Source: Clavaria fumosa
Taxonomy: Eukaryota; Basidiomycota; Agaricomycetes; Agaricales; Clavariaceae
Assembly: GCA_951802425.1 (NCBI GenBank)
Contig: OX637794.1
Location: 2,046,001-2,110,000, forward strand
Reading direction: 5' to 3'
Length of the DNA: 64,000 bases
Shown one piece after another: positions 45,628 to 58,000 of the stretch. The position numbers and the translations under genes are program-made. The notes beneath the pieces were generated by a model. The model was not told the origin of the DNA. It did not search any database and saw only the letters and a program-made list of their open reading frames with translations. Position 1 is the first letter of the stretch. Every line of letters begins with the position of its first letter.

Positions 45628-47694
45628 TCAACCTACCTCCGAGTCACCCACGCCAACCTCAAACCGCACACATTTCACTCCCAGCGTCCGCATGTTAACC
45701 AGCACCAAGACCCCCGTCTCCAAGAATCGTGGCACCAGCACAATCCTACATCGCTCGCCTGCACCCTCTCCACCCCTTCCTCCACCCCCTTCCTGCCCCG
45801 CTCGCCGCCGATTCACCACCAGCTTCGTCTGCAGCTCCGGCTGGTCCCCCACAACATACACGTCCGGCGTCTCCGTCACAATGAAAGGGTCCGTCGCAAA
45901 GTATGGGTGACACCACAGCGTATCCGGCGCGGTCGGCGCCACGTGTCGCCATCGCAACGTCGACTCGGCTAGAGACAGGCGGTTCTTCGTCTTCGCGCTG
46001 CACCCTTCGCCTCCTTCTCCTTCTTCTTCTGCCACCGGCAGGTATTTCCACATGTCGTTCAGGGGCTGGCCCGAGCTTACCAGAAACGTCCTCTCCACCC
46101 TCTTCCGCGTCCCTCCACGCGACGACGACGACGACGCCACCACCGCCGCCCCTCCCGTCTCTGTCGCGTCCTCGTCATGCGCCGCGCCGGGCGCACCGAG
46201 GCGCAGGTACGTCGGGTTCGTCTCGCACGCGAACGTCGAGAAGCGCGACACAGGGCCGAACATCGCGCGCGGGAACGGCTGCTGAGGGAGGATCGCCCCA
46301 GACGGATCTCTCGCCCCCGGGAGCAGATGCACTGGCATGACGCGTGCTAACTCAAGCAGCTGTGCAGACAGGCTCGTCGTCGGGTGTGGAGAGAAGGCCC
46401 CAGGGTCGTGTCCGTACCGTCGCTTGTTGGTTTGAAGATAAGTAAAAATGCAATCAGCGATGAGAGAGACGAGGGTACAGCACGCGTCGCACGTGCGGTA
46501 ACAAGAAATACCGACCATCTTTTTATCGCCTTCATACCCTGCTGCCGTCAGAGGTGCAAGAGAGTTGCCCGCAATGATCAGCCGCGATATCCGTGACGCC
46601 AACATTTGCTCGGCGGGCCCGCCTCCCTCCCCCGTCAGATACTCTACTAGGAGCTGCACCAGAGCGTCACACGGGGATGGCGATCCCACCTCCAGTCCAG
46701 ACACGACCGCCACCCATTCGTCATCTAGACTTTCCTCGGCAGCCGCCGTGGCAGGTGGAACAGCAGCATCTGAGTAAAATACAACAGTAGATTTTTTAAA
46801 TAAATAAAAAACCTTGCATTCTTAATAGCCAAACAACAAAACAACGCACCGTCAACTCGCATCTGTCTATCCCCATTTCCCTGGTCGTCGTCCTCATGCA
46901 ACTGCGGAGCCATGCCCGCATAACACAGGTCTACCACCTCAAAGTCGCCGTGCGATGTCTCGATGCCGAGGGCCGCGACGATGACTCCCGTGACAAGACC
47001 TTTACAGGTCGTCGCGAGCTCGCCGACAAGGCGAATCCGGCCAGACTCGTCTTCGAGCATGATAGCATCGTCGGGCGAGCAGATTTTCTCCAGCGGCGGC
47101 GGTGGAGGAATGGATTGCTAAGGGGAGGGAGAAAGGATAAGGAGCCAGACACGAATTGTTTTTTAAAAAAACGAAAAGTGAGATAAACAGTAATTAGCAC
47201 AGGTGAGATGGGCGTGGAGAGATCTCTTACATCTCGGGCAATGTCCTCAAGGACATTAGGCTTCAGCGGCATATCCATATAGACGGTACCGACGATCCAG
47301 CATATCTGGGACTTCACCACGTCCAGCACGCGAGGAACCATGACCGGACTGCCTAGAAACGCACACGGATCACAAAGCAAATAAGGCCCACGTAGGCCGA
47401 CTCCCATGGCGCGGGACACACACACCCTCGATGTTCGCCCACCTCTTCTTCGCGCGTTCCTCCACGAACGGTCGGAGGATCCTGAGCCGTACAAAGTATA
47501 TGTTCGCGTACTGGCGCTTGTACGACCTGTTCGCCGCAGTGATGAGGAACGACGGGCATTGGTCCGAGGGGGGGAGGACAGAGACGGCCAGACGCCTTGG
47601 TGCGTCCAGCGGGATTGGGCTGCGAAGCTTGCTGGTCAGTGATGGATGGAGATGCTTAGTGCTTCATGAATTACAGAGGGTCCACGAGTGACAT
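45628..47694 (-). CDS. DNA polymerase delta small subunit (POLD2/Pol31/Cdc1)
   Basis: B-subunit of replicative polymerase delta: an OB fold followed by an inactivated calcineurin-like phosphoesterase domain. Canonical introns give MSLVDPLKLRSPIPLDAPRR, FLITAANRSYKRQYANIYFV, RLRILRPFVEERAKKRW, VPRVLDVVKSQICWIVGTVY, MDMPLKPNVLEDIARD, DESGRIRLVGELATTCKGLV, TGVIVAALGIETSHGDFEVV, DLCYAGMAPQ, then VAVVSGLEVGS, LLVEYLTGEGG, ASRISRLIIAGNSL, MPVHLLPGARDPSGAILPQQ, PFPRAMFGPVSRFSTFACET, FLVSSGQPLNDMWKYL, LRWRHVAPTAPDTLWCHPYF and DPFIVTETPDVYVVGDQPE. All are POLD2 blocks in order. The first exon is only 20 bases; its splice rebuilds the conserved N-terminus. The central Ser/Gly and Glu/Gly-rich inserts are disordered additions. 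About 560 residues. Confidence 0.93.
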
Positions 47695-47925
47695 TGGACT
47701 TGAGGCGCTCGGTGGACGGTGTGCACTAGTAGAGTAGATGTCGCAGTTCGGCAGACACCAAAGATTTGTCAAGTGGCGTCGACGCGACGAGATGAATTGA
47801 GCCAAATTAGGATCACGCGTCTCGCGATTAGCTTACAGAACTACGTATACAATATACAGAACTACGCATACAATGCGATACACTACCAGTGTACACTTCT
47901 TACATGGTTCATATATGAACCTTGG

Positions 47926-50360
47926 CTAACACGGCCTCGAGTAGGTCGAGCTGCTCGCCGCAGTATCAACCTTGCCTTCCTCCGTCTTTGAATCCGAATC
48001 GTGGATTTGAGCCCTCTTGTGCTTCCTGTCATGGAGCCGATTGAGTGCATGCATCGGACCGGTTTCATCAGTCAGGCTTTCAGTGACTTCAATCTACATG
48101 TCGACGTCAGTGACCAAGCCAGGGTGCCGAATCAAAAGACGTACAATATCGCGTGTGAGCCTGTCTACGAGCTGCAAAGATCCAGGTGAGATTCACGGAG
48201 TGGTAGCCATAACTCGCATCTACGATACCTCTTCCGTGAAATGTTCGCGCACGACGACGCGCAAAATCTGGATGTGTTCCAACGCAGGCGCAAGCTCATA
48301 ATTTGGGATGATCCTTCATAGTCGTTTGGTTCATGTTGGGTATAACTTTGTGGCACTGCAGCACTCACCAGCCCTTGGCACGGAGCAGTGTCTGAATCCA
48401 CTTCTGCTCAATGTCTGGATATTTCTCCTTGAACACGTCCGAAAAGCGGAAAGCCACAACGGGTAGGCCTTCCATGTAGTTCTGATAGAAATAGCTCTTA
48501 GCATGACGAACATGGCACGGGCAGATAAATCCACTGACCTCGCAGTCTTCTTCGTCGACTAAATTAGATATCTTGGCCAATGTAGGAGCAGTGAACTTAT
48601 GGATGTCGCTCAACACTGTGTAATAGGAGGAAGCTTCGAGTGCCCGGCTCAAAAGTCTGGCATTCTTCAAATCAGCCAGGGCAACGGCACGATAACCTAA
48701 AAGGAGATTAATTCAGAACCGTACTAGAATGATTTAATAAAAAGATTCGCCTTCAAATCCCAGGTGGAGGAAATTGAAGTACTGGGCGATAATTGGTGCG
48801 GCAGGACGTGAGAAATTGAGGGAAAACGAGTATTCAATCGAGCCGAGGTAGTGCAGTTCGAAAATTAGGTCTTTTGGGAGATGTTTCTTGTCACGCCAAA
48901 TAACCCAGCCCACGCCTACGTATGCCAGTCCAAATTTGTGGCCCGAGGAGTTGATGGATACGACACGAGGGATGTTGAAATCCCAACGTAATTTCGGCTG
49001 TGGGATAGGTGAGAACGATTTTACGCTGATGGACTTTACATACTGTGGCAAATGGTGCAATGAATCCGCCCGATGCAGCGTCGACTGTCCATCTATGTCA
49101 GCCAGCACAATATATATCGGTTCATAAGTTGGCGGACCATGAATGGGAACCGAATGTCCTGTCTTGGCCTCGTACTCATCCAAAAGCTGAGCCATCTCTT
49201 CCACGGGTTCGTAGTGTCCCGTGTATGTGCCTATTAAGCAACGTCAATATACAGTACATCCTTCATCAACAGCGACATACGTACTGCCAAGGATGATGAA
49301 CACTCCGATGGTGTTTTCATTGACATACTCCATGGCTTTCTTTGGATCAAGTCTGTACTTGCTCTCCACCGAGATAGGAACAAGCCTGCACTCGACCTCA
49401 AAGTATCGGGCAAATTTCTGCATGGGAGAATAGCGCGGTTTTACCGACGGGCCTTCTTATTATACGGAAGAACAAACCTCCAAGGCAACCTGGGCATTGG
49501 CACCCATCACGATGTTCGGGCCAGGTTCATGGATGGACAATCCGGCAGCCTTGCGCTTTTCTTGCCAGATGCGTTTCATTGCCAGACCTCCCAGCTGGAC
49601 GGCCTCAGACGACCCGGTGGTTGCAGTACCGATAGCTCCCTTCGACGATGGTGCATGCCACAAGTTTGCGAGGATGGAGATACCTAGAGTGACAATCCAG
49701 CCAGGTCTACAAAAGCAAACGGTCAAGCTCACTGCGGTTGTGGAGAATCTCTGTCTTGAAATGTCAGAGTCGATATTCGAGCAATATCAAGAAATAAAGG
49801 CTGACTTACGCGTCATGGGGTATTCATCTTGGTCGATCAAGTTCTTGGACATATTCTCCATCATGAGTTTGTCGGCAGCTATGGCAATCGTCCAAAAAGT
49901 GTTGGGATGGAAGACGGGAAGAGAAGGTGATACTTGGGTGACTCGCCTGGGGGCATCCAAGTGTTCACGAAGGATGCGAGATTCAACGTGGGAGAGCCAT
50001 CCAATTCCAGTTCTCCGTGAATGAGCTGATAGGCAGACTCTGCATCAAGCCCCTGTGCTGAGATGTCAATAAACAGAAAAATGGCAGAACACCCAGACGA
50101 ACCTTGTGGGGTAAACTGTACTTGGGAATGGGTGCTGTACCGTAACGAGCGGCGAACGCGTGATCGAGATGGAGTCCAGACTTGTGAGATCGTTTCTCCT
50201 ATTGTCGAAGATATATATGAGAGTTACTAGTAACTGATTGGGGAAGGACCTGAGCAACTCGAAGGATGTTATCTGGGCTGACGTGCTGCGAAGGAGGATA
50301 AGGTGAGCAGAGAATCTGCTGTATCAATGAGAGGCAACAGTTTACCTTTGAGAGAGACAT
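47926..50360 (-). CDS. Glutamate decarboxylase
   Basis: PLP enzyme that converts glutamate to GABA, the entry to the GABA shunt. Tiny first exon MSLSK, then [92 protein letters not shown] and [107 protein letters not shown] (the PLP lysine is in the SGHKFG motif), [20 protein letters not shown], and [19 protein letters not shown]. After [13 protein letters not shown] a 51-bp intron (GTACGT..TAG, about 48144-48094) avoids an early UAG and leads to a charged tail ending SSSTYSRPC. About 540 residues. Secure assignment; the tail is by splice inference. Confidence 0.93.
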
Positions 50361-50480
50361 GGTGGTTTAAGAGAAAGCCGTGACTCCCGTCTGTGTCTGT
50401 GGAGGAGTTGTGCTGTAATGATGTTATATTGTGTTGGGGGTGGTGATGTCATCGCAACTGGTGGTACAGTATGCGGGGTG

Positions 50481-50560
50481 TGTAGACTCGTGTAGGCTCG
50501 CCTCGACTCGTGTAGACTTGCCTCGACTCGCCTCGGCTCGTGTAGACTTGTCTCGAATCG
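50481..50560. repeat. Array with 10-bp period upstream of glutamate decarboxylase
   Basis: Eight consecutive 10-base units, of types TGTAGACTYG, TGTAGGCTCG, CCTCGACTCG, CCTCGGCTCG and TCTCGAATCG, fill 50481-50560. All follow a common pattern ending in CTYG or ATCG. They lie 121-200 bp upstream of the GAD start and 74 bp beyond the end of the neighbouring coiled-coil gene. Further CTCAATCGACTCG sequence continues the pattern less regularly to about 50574. Confidence 0.85.
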
Positions 50561-50633
50561 ACTCAATCGACTCGCTTTGGCTCACTACCAATGCCCATGC
50601 ATACACGTTATAGATACATTATAGTACAGTTTT

Positions 50634-53032
50634 TCATACCGACGACACCATCATGCTTAGCCGCCGCACCATCTTCCTTCCAGACGTAGCGATCCGACTA
50701 CCAGCGACACCCCGCAACCCAAACGCGCTCCCGTTCTTGTCCTTTACAGGCGCCTTCACCGCCGTAGGTATAGCCGAAACGCCCATATTCTCTTTCTTCT
50801 TCTTCGCACTCGGACCCGCCACCACGTTCGCCGCGTTAGTCATCATCACCGCAGGCGTCGTCGCCGCTCCCGGTCCGGGACCCGCGGGCTTTGAGATCGA
50901 CATCCGTCTCAGCTGCTTCAGCACGGGCAGCCTCGACGTCTTCGCGGGGGACGACGCGCTCTTCTCCTCTTGCTCCTTCTGCGGCGTAGTAGGCGCCGTG
51001 CTCGCCGTCACAGGCGCCGAGCCGAACGACGCGTCCAGCAACGTGGTTGGCTGTGAGTCGTCGTCGGACGCATGGCCCGTACGCGCCGCCGAAGACGACG
51101 ACGACGAAGAGGAGCACGGTTCGAGCGTCGCGTTCAAACTGCCATCCGACTCCTCCGCAATCACTACAAGTGGGCGGCGTTGGAACGTCACTTCTGGAAG
51201 CGGTGGTAGCAGCGGCGGTGGCGGCGTCATCGCTATTGTGGGCGGATTGCGGTAGGGCAGCTCAGAAAACTCATCGAGCGTTTCAAAAGAAGCGGGCGGT
51301 GCCAAGACATGGAAGTCGCCGTCATCGTACAGATCGTCCACCAGAGCCCCCGAGATATCTACCGCCTTGCGCACATCGTGAGACGTGGGAGTCGAAGTGA
51401 GCAACGGGTTGAATGCCGAGTTGTCGAACGGCCTGGGGTTGTGCGAATCCGCGTGTTGGCGGCGGGGCACGGCTGGAGAGTGCCGCGGAATCTTTCTGCG
51501 CACTTTGGAGAATGACTCCAAGAGACTTGGGGTGAAGAGGTCTACGTAAGGGTTCGACTCTACGAAGGGATCATGAGATGTGGGAGTCGCGCGCTCCTTC
51601 TCCTCCGTCCGAATCGACGCCTATGCAGAGTTTCAATAATAAGTCGATGTGAATGGTGGGTCGCACATACCGCAAGGGAGTCGAGGCTCTGCGAGACCAT
51701 CATGGCTCGCCTTTTCCCGAGAGTCTTAGTAGACATTCTAGAAACTTGACTCGTTATCGACTCGGATTTGGGCAGAACGCAGGAACTTGGGAGAGTGGTC
51801 ATGATCGTATCCTCGGAGGCGCGCTTGTTCGATGACATGAAGGCAGACAGCTTGAAGAACCGCTCCTCAGACGCTCTAGAAGCCAGCTCCAGGCGGAATG
51901 ACTCGCTCGCCAGGGGAGGAAGAGAATAGACAGGCGCATCGAGGAGGGTGTCAGCAAGGCAATCGCCGAAGCTCAAAGTCGATGCCCTCTTCGTCAAGGT
52001 CCTCATCTCTTCGTCCACAGCTTGTGCAGCCCTCGCCTCGACATAGCCAGGGGCTCTTGTTAAATTGCCGACGACGTCTTCGAAATGTGCATGCGGGCCA
52101 TCGGGGGTCACATCCAGCCCCTCAACTGGGCGTCTGTACATCCTGGGCTCGGTCAACAAATCCGACATCTGGCAACGCGCGCCCGACCGCAGCCTAGACA
52201 GCAGATCGTCGACAGCCCTCTGGCGCACTGCCGGCAAGGGCTGGACGATCTCCGACAAGTCCGAAGGCGAAGGCGTGACAGTGTCCGCGTGCCGTCCGTC
52301 CTCCTTCGCCGCGCGCTTCCAGAACCGCGTGACCTTGCACGATTCCTTCAGCTCCCGCCTGATGCGGAGGGCCATATTGATCGCGGCGACGTACTGCTCG
52401 GGCGCACGGGGTCCGACGATTGCGGGCATGATCCTGGCCCAGGCGCTGCCCGGCCGCGACGCGGCCACCTTGATAGCGTCCACCAACATCTCGTCCGCAC
52501 TCACGCCACTCCGCACGGCGGCCTGCGCATTGTCCAACACGAGCTCGTGCAGCCCGGTGCTGAGGAGCATCCCGAGCAACCGCTCGTAGTGGGCCAGCTT
52601 CGTCTGGAGCGTCTCGACCTCAGCCTTGGCGGCCATAACCTCGCGCTCGGCGGCCGCGCTCGTACAGAGCGCCTCGACGCGTTCGGTCTCAGCTCGCCCC
52701 TGCAGCTCGTTATATTCGCGGGCCCATTCCTTGTTAGTGGCGATAAGGTCTTCAACCTCGGCTTCGAGGGCCTGTATGCGGCTTCGCGCGACAAGGAGAT
52801 CGCCTTGCAACGCAGCGGAAGCAAAGGCAAGGGGAGAGATGCCGTTGCTCCGAGGCACTACTGCCTCCAGGATATCACCCACATATCCACCAGAGTAGGC
52901 GGGGTGTGTGCTCAATTGTTCGGCCGAGTGCGATTGGACGGGGACGGTCACTTGAGGAGCGACGCGCGGTAGGATAGCGGTGTCGGATTTGACCCTGCGG
53001 TGGCGAAAGGAGAAACGCTTGAAGAAACGCAT
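50634..53032 (-). CDS. Coiled-coil protein of unknown function
   Basis: Two exons joined by one intron (about 51669-51620, GTATGT..CATAG) give a protein of roughly 780 residues. It starts MRFFKRFSFRHRRVKSDTAI, very basic, then a long coiled coil (about residues 75-150: LLVARSRIQALEAEVEDLIA, AKAEVETLQTKLAHYERLLG), a helical middle and long disordered stretches rich in Ser, Thr and Pro. The C-terminus is basic (GRKMVRRLSMMVSSV). The joined exons continue in frame through VESNPYVDLFTPSLLESFSK, which supports one gene rather than two. No catalytic domain, signal peptide or membrane helix is visible. The basic N-terminus followed by a coiled coil suggests a cytoskeletal or membrane-binding scaffold; this is a guess. 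Confidence 0.7.
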
Positions 53033-53515
53033 TGAACTTAATGTACAGCGGAGGCTGTTCGCCGGAGGGCCTTATAAGCAGTTGCCATGATGGCTGACAA
53101 GAGAAAAATCCTTGGAGCAGGCGGCTAACAGATGCACTCTACGAGTTTGACGTGACCGACGTAGACGTGGAGGATGGATATACTCTAACGCGGTATCCAC
53201 GCAATGGGTCGTAAAAGCAAAGATGAGTCCTAAGTGCATTGACATCGTGCATGACGGGACCCGACGACGTTGGCGAGGTCAAAAGAGGTGTCCTCATCTA
53301 GCCGTCGGCGGCTGCGCGTGAAGAACAGTGTGCACAGTCGTGGGACGGCTTGACCTCGAGAAAGAAGACAGGATGGAACGCTTTCTGGACAATAAAAATT
53401 GTCGTGAATCGACGTCGCGTCAGCCCTTCACACAATCGATGGTGTAGAAGGTTGGACACAGCCACCTGCCAAAGCGTCACCCGCGTGGAGTCTGGACTGG
53501 CTGCCATCTGCATGC
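53033..53515. other. Divergent region between the coiled-coil gene and PET100
   Basis: About 480 bp containing two divergent promoters. No coding sequence is recognised. Two ATGs overlap at the PET100 start (53512 and 53516); only the second opens the conserved frame. Confidence 0.45.
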
Positions 53516-53879
53516 ATGGCAGGTCCTCGTCTGGAAGTGTTTAGATTCGGGTTGTACCTGTTCGTACCCATCTTTGCACTCCTCCATTTTGGCGATTCAA
53601 ACTGGTATCGTAACCACGTTCTTCCGGTGAGCACCGACAAAGACATTGCACCACTGGTGGTTCTAAATACTTTGTCAAAGTACCATTCCAAGCTGTTCCC
53701 TCGCGATGAGCGTCTAGTCAAGGTGGCACAATGTGGCCATTCTTCCTATCCATATTGTTTGCTCATGATAGCAGAGACTGCCAACCGAGCCATCTGGCAT
53801 TCGCGAGGAGTTGTCGCGAATCAAGGCGCAGAGGCTCGCAAGGAAGGAAGAACAGAAGAACGGTGAACAAACCGACTAA
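53516..53879 (+). CDS. PET100: Cytochrome c oxidase assembly factor PET100
   Basis: Small inner-membrane mitochondrial protein needed to assemble complex IV. Three exons: MAGPRLEVFRFGLYLFVPIF with ALLHFGDSNWYRNHVLP, then YHSKLFPRDERLVK, then QRLPTEPSGIREELSRIKAQ and a Lys/Glu-rich end. The hydrophobic helix LYLFVPIFALLHF after a conserved MAGPxLExFxF start, and the FGDxxWY(R)xxVLP motif, are diagnostic of the family. Introns at 53630-53684 and 53727-53775 have GT..AG ends. About 86 residues, the usual length. Confidence 0.88.
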
Positions 53880-55006
53880 GCGCAACGGCCAATGGTCTCC
53901 TATTCTGGCAGTCTTCCAAGTGAATAGCTGTCAATCAACGTCACGTCTGATATGCACTGACGGGCTTAGACTACGAAGAGACAAATCATCCACTCTACTG
54001 TGCCTCGAATCCTTTCAGAAGCTTTAACAAGTGGGCGGGTAGGCAGAGGGCCTGGGTTTGGTCTTGCGGTCGAGCAAAAATTGCAGCAATTGAACGTTGA
54101 ACATGTACAATACAGTTGTGGAGGCCTATTTAAACATGAGTCACAAGATAGATTGCTTGCGCCATTTGATCTCTTCGTTCGGCCTGCAGAAGCTCTGGAG
54201 GTTGACCCGAATTTCTATTTTCATTCGCGTCTACCCCTACCCCGTCGAGTCTTCCACGTTTGACGAGACGGATTGCGGCGCTTCCCGCTCCTCAACGGAA
54301 ATCGAAGCGTGGTCTTGAGTGTCGACAATGCACGTTGGTGCACATGCAGAACCGGGACCCACCCAATGGTCGCGTGGGAGAACCTTGCAAGGGTTCACTG
54401 AGCGCACAGACTGGCGAGGCAGCTTGCGCTGCGGCGGAGATTCTGGGGGGCAAGGTCGGAGACAATGCAGGCGTACATCAACAGGGTCTTGGCGATCAAT
54501 TTTAAGCCCGAGAGCATCAATGTTAGCGTCTCGGGCGAGGACTGGTAGCTCGCCTTGACGATGGGACTCAACTAGCCTTTGTCAACCAGAGAAGCTCAAT
54601 GTGGATTTCGTCGTTACGCAGTTGCTCCATGAAGAGGCACGGCAGAACAATAGGACGGCAGCATCGAACTCGAACGGCACGCAAGCATGTTAGCGATGCG
54701 GAAATTAGAGCACTTCCGTGTTTTGTGCAAGGTCGGAAGAAGGACCGTTGCGGTACGAAGTCGGTTGCGCTAGCACCTCGCAGACATGTGGCAAGTTGGC
54801 GGTAAATACTTTCGAAAGTTCGCGTCAAATTTGATACATTTTACTGCGACCTTGCTCGAGTGTGTTGTTTGAATTACAATGACTGCTTAAAAGTTAAAAA
54901 GACTGCTTAGCCACGTTCCTTTGTTTGTTCTCCGTGGGAAAGAGCACAAATAACGCGTCGGTTGAATGGTGGGCACGTGCAAAGTCGCATGCAGCAAACC
55001 TAGGCG
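53880..55006. other. Intergenic region containing a decayed retroelement fragment
   Basis: Apart from the gag fragment listed separately, no gene can be supported. The left part (53880-54350) has short frames that may also derive from the element. The right part (54730-55006) holds the Sfi1-like promoter with a duplicated GACTGCTTA near 54881 and 54901. Confidence 0.45.
54366..54690 (+). mobile_element. Degenerate Ty1/Copia-type gag fragment (UBN2-like)
   Basis: Read through stops, this piece gives VAWENLARVH, stop, AHRLARQLALRRRFWGARSE, MQAYINRVLAINFKPESI, SGEDW, stop, LALTMGLN, stop. After a +1 shift it continues KLNVDFVVTQLLHEEARQNN. Trp-x-x-Leu, the (L/R)-rich helix, MQAYINRV, LALTMGL and LLHEEARQ are in the order of the gag domain of Copia elements. 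Stops lie at 54399, 54546 and 54573. No pol, integrase, reverse transcriptase or LTRs are visible nearby, so only a fossil remains. Confidence 0.65.
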
Positions 55007-58000
55007 ATGTCCCCGCTGGGTCCAGCTCTTTCTCCCTTCCCCTTGAGTGTAGACAGCGCCTCGCTGTTCTCGGGAATTACTCCCTACACTGGCGCCGCCC
55101 CACCGGAGCTTTCAGGACTAACTCCAGAAGATGTAGACCTGTTAGACGACGTCATCCGTCGCGCCGGCAGCGACGCAACGACCTTCCTGGTAGTGTTCAA
55201 GGCGTACAACGACGTCCTGCAGGACCGCGGGATGGATGCGCAGGAGGTCCACTACTATGGGAAGCTCCTGAAGCTCGGGACCCTAAGAGGGCAGAACTGG
55301 GGCGAAAAGTGGGACAGCGTGAAACGTCAATATGGGTATGATGGTGGAGTCTGTGGTCCGTCGGCCGGAAGCCCCGCCTCAGCTCTTCTTGCGACGCGCC
55401 CAAATCCTCGACACAGCGGACTGCGCGGCGACGCTCCGCAATCACCCCCCTCTCAGATGGACGGGGCGGACTCCATCCCATTTGAGGCGAGCGCAGACGA
55501 AGGAGGGGCCCAATATCACCTGACGCCCCGCCAACTCCGCCGGCCCAGATCCCCCCTCGAGTCGCAGCCCTCGTCGAGGCTGTCCTCCGACTTCGAGAGC
55601 GAGAGCCTCCTGTCCAATGCGTTCGACTCTTCTGCGCACATCCTCCATTCCACGATCAAGAGAAGTCTCCACCCTTGGGACGCCGAGACCTCCAAAGTCA
55701 CCGAGTCCGACATGCCATCCGTTTTTCCGTCCATCCCGCCTTCCTATAGGGCCGCTGCACGCGACCCCATTATTCGCAGGCCATTTATGCCCGCCTTGCG
55801 AAGCCCGCCCTTGACGTCGTCGATAGTACGCGCACGCCCTTTCCGCCAAGCCAGCATTGCAAAAGAAAACAAAGGAAATTCCTTAGGCGAAGCCGACGCC
55901 TGGGATAAGATCAGAATGGTCAAGGACGAAGAGGAAGCCGCTCAATTCTGCGAATACAAACTTCTGGAACGGGGTTGGAACATGTGGAGGAGAAACTTTC
56001 AGCGGATACGGGTACGCTGTTCCTCCCGATACTTCGATCTACGCTCATTGAGAGCTGCACCCTCAGACGACTGAGCAACAAGTTGATGAGGCTCGTGACA
56101 ATGTGATCTTACAAGACAAATATCAGCACTGGAAAGCCCGCTCCGCCTCCCGTTTCCAGATTCTGCAACGGGCGAGCCATTTTGCTGACGATTGCACTCT
56201 CAGACGCGCTCTCCGCGTGTGGCAACAGAGGCTCGTACAAAAGAAGCAAGCGGACTGGCGCAGCGACATGCGCACTCGGTTGAAAATCGTGCGAGCGAAC
56301 CGGGATGGTCGACTACAACGAGACGCGTGGGCCAAATGGCGACGTGCGTATCAGTCCCAACTGTCGTTGCAACATTACGCCGAGCGGCTCGTGCTTCATA
56401 TGTATAAACGATGGAAGAATCGGCTGTACGAAGTCGAACATCTTGAAGTACTTGCGGACGAGGTTTCGCAAAGAGCCGTAGCAAGGACTGCGGAAAATTG
56501 TTGGTATTTCTGGAAGAAGGCAGCCGAGCTTAGAAGCGTTGAAAAGATTATCTCAGAGCGAGTAAATCTGAGAGTCATGGTCGAGGTCACAGAGGTCTGG
56601 AAGAGACGCTTGTGAGCATTTTCTGTCGCACACTCGTGGACGCATGACTCAAGTCTTCATCACAGGCGGTATAATCAGGTCGCCGACGCTTTTAGAGACG
56701 TGTGGTTGAAAAGGCGCAGTATAAGGACATGGAAGGCAGGGCACGATCGGATACGGGTATGCCAGATCACTGTCAAAGCCCCCAACATGAAGCTCAGTCT
56801 ATTCTAGGCGTTGGAGCACAGGGCGGCCAAGCACCAAGCGCGCCAGGACGACCTGTTATTACGAGCTGTCTCCCGAGTATGGAAGGCCCGGGAACGCGGA
56901 AAGTTATTGGAGAGAGTCAGATCTGTCCGTCTTTTGAGGAACGCATGGGTAACTTGGACTCAACGCCTGCGGTGCAACCAGGAACGCGAAGGTGAGAACG
57001 TCACAACCTTTTGTTCCATTCCTTAAGTCTCAGATGCACCGTAAACTTTAAACAATCCCGCAGAACTCGCTGTGGCGTTTTCGACTCGACCACAATCGAG
57101 CGCCTCTTTGAATGCGTTCCAGACGTGGCGGCGTGTTTTTCTGACGCACGGGAATGCCGCGTCCTTCGCTGTGACCTACCACTCTGCGCAGCTGCAGTAC
57201 CGAATGATGTTTGCCTGGCGCCTGCGCCTCCGCGCGACGTTCAAGATGATCAAGCAGGCTAGGAAGACACGGAAAACGCTCCTCGCCCGGAAGCACTGGG
57301 CCCTCTGGATGGACAGGTTCGCCGAACGCCGCAGGGCACAAGCGGTCCAGGAATTCGAGAGACGGAAACTCGCCAAGGCTTTCCGAGGTCTGCTCCCTCG
57401 ACGACTTGTTCATCCATTACAGAAACTCATGGAGCATGCGCAGCTTGGGCCACCCTTGCCCGACGAACGCGCCAGCATCGGCTTGCTGAACAGGCGGTCC
57501 AGAAGCGAGTGGCCCTGGTAGGTGGATATTCCCAGTAATCGGCATCCATTGACACAGGGTTGCGCAGCGAATCAAACATGTCACATTGAGCTATTGGACC
57601 AACCGCGTCATAGACCTGAAGCTGCGAGAAATTGACGTTGTCCAGCAGCACGAAGCCGACGCGTTGAGGTGCGCCACGCAATCTCCTGTTAATGAGAAGC
57701 AAAGTCATTGCTCATTCCTCTTTATAGATGCGCGTTCCAGAAGTGGAAGATGGTGTGGGCACGCCACATCGAAGGTCTGCGGCTGATGGAGAGCTACCAG
57801 GAAGTAAAGCGACAAGGTAATGCATGCCCGTAGGTAGTGATCATGCGTCTGCCTTACTCACGAATGACACTTAGACACCGTTCGCCACGTCTTCTACTGC
57901 TGGTTGTCAGCAGCGCGCAATTCGCGGCATAGGCGGATCGCACTACAGCAGAAGGAAGACGAGATTAAGCAGGCGTGCATATTGGTCGCGTGGGACAAGT

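Noticed and set aside
48094..48144. Premature UAG in glutamate decarboxylase
   Set aside because: A 51-bp intron with a perfect GTACGT donor ends exactly with this TAG and leads in frame to a plausible charged tail, so no nonsense mutation is needed.
51520..51670. Two separate genes at 50634-51521 and 51560-53032
   Set aside because: A GTATGT..CATAG intron joins them in frame through a continuous, similarly composed sequence, so one gene is preferred.
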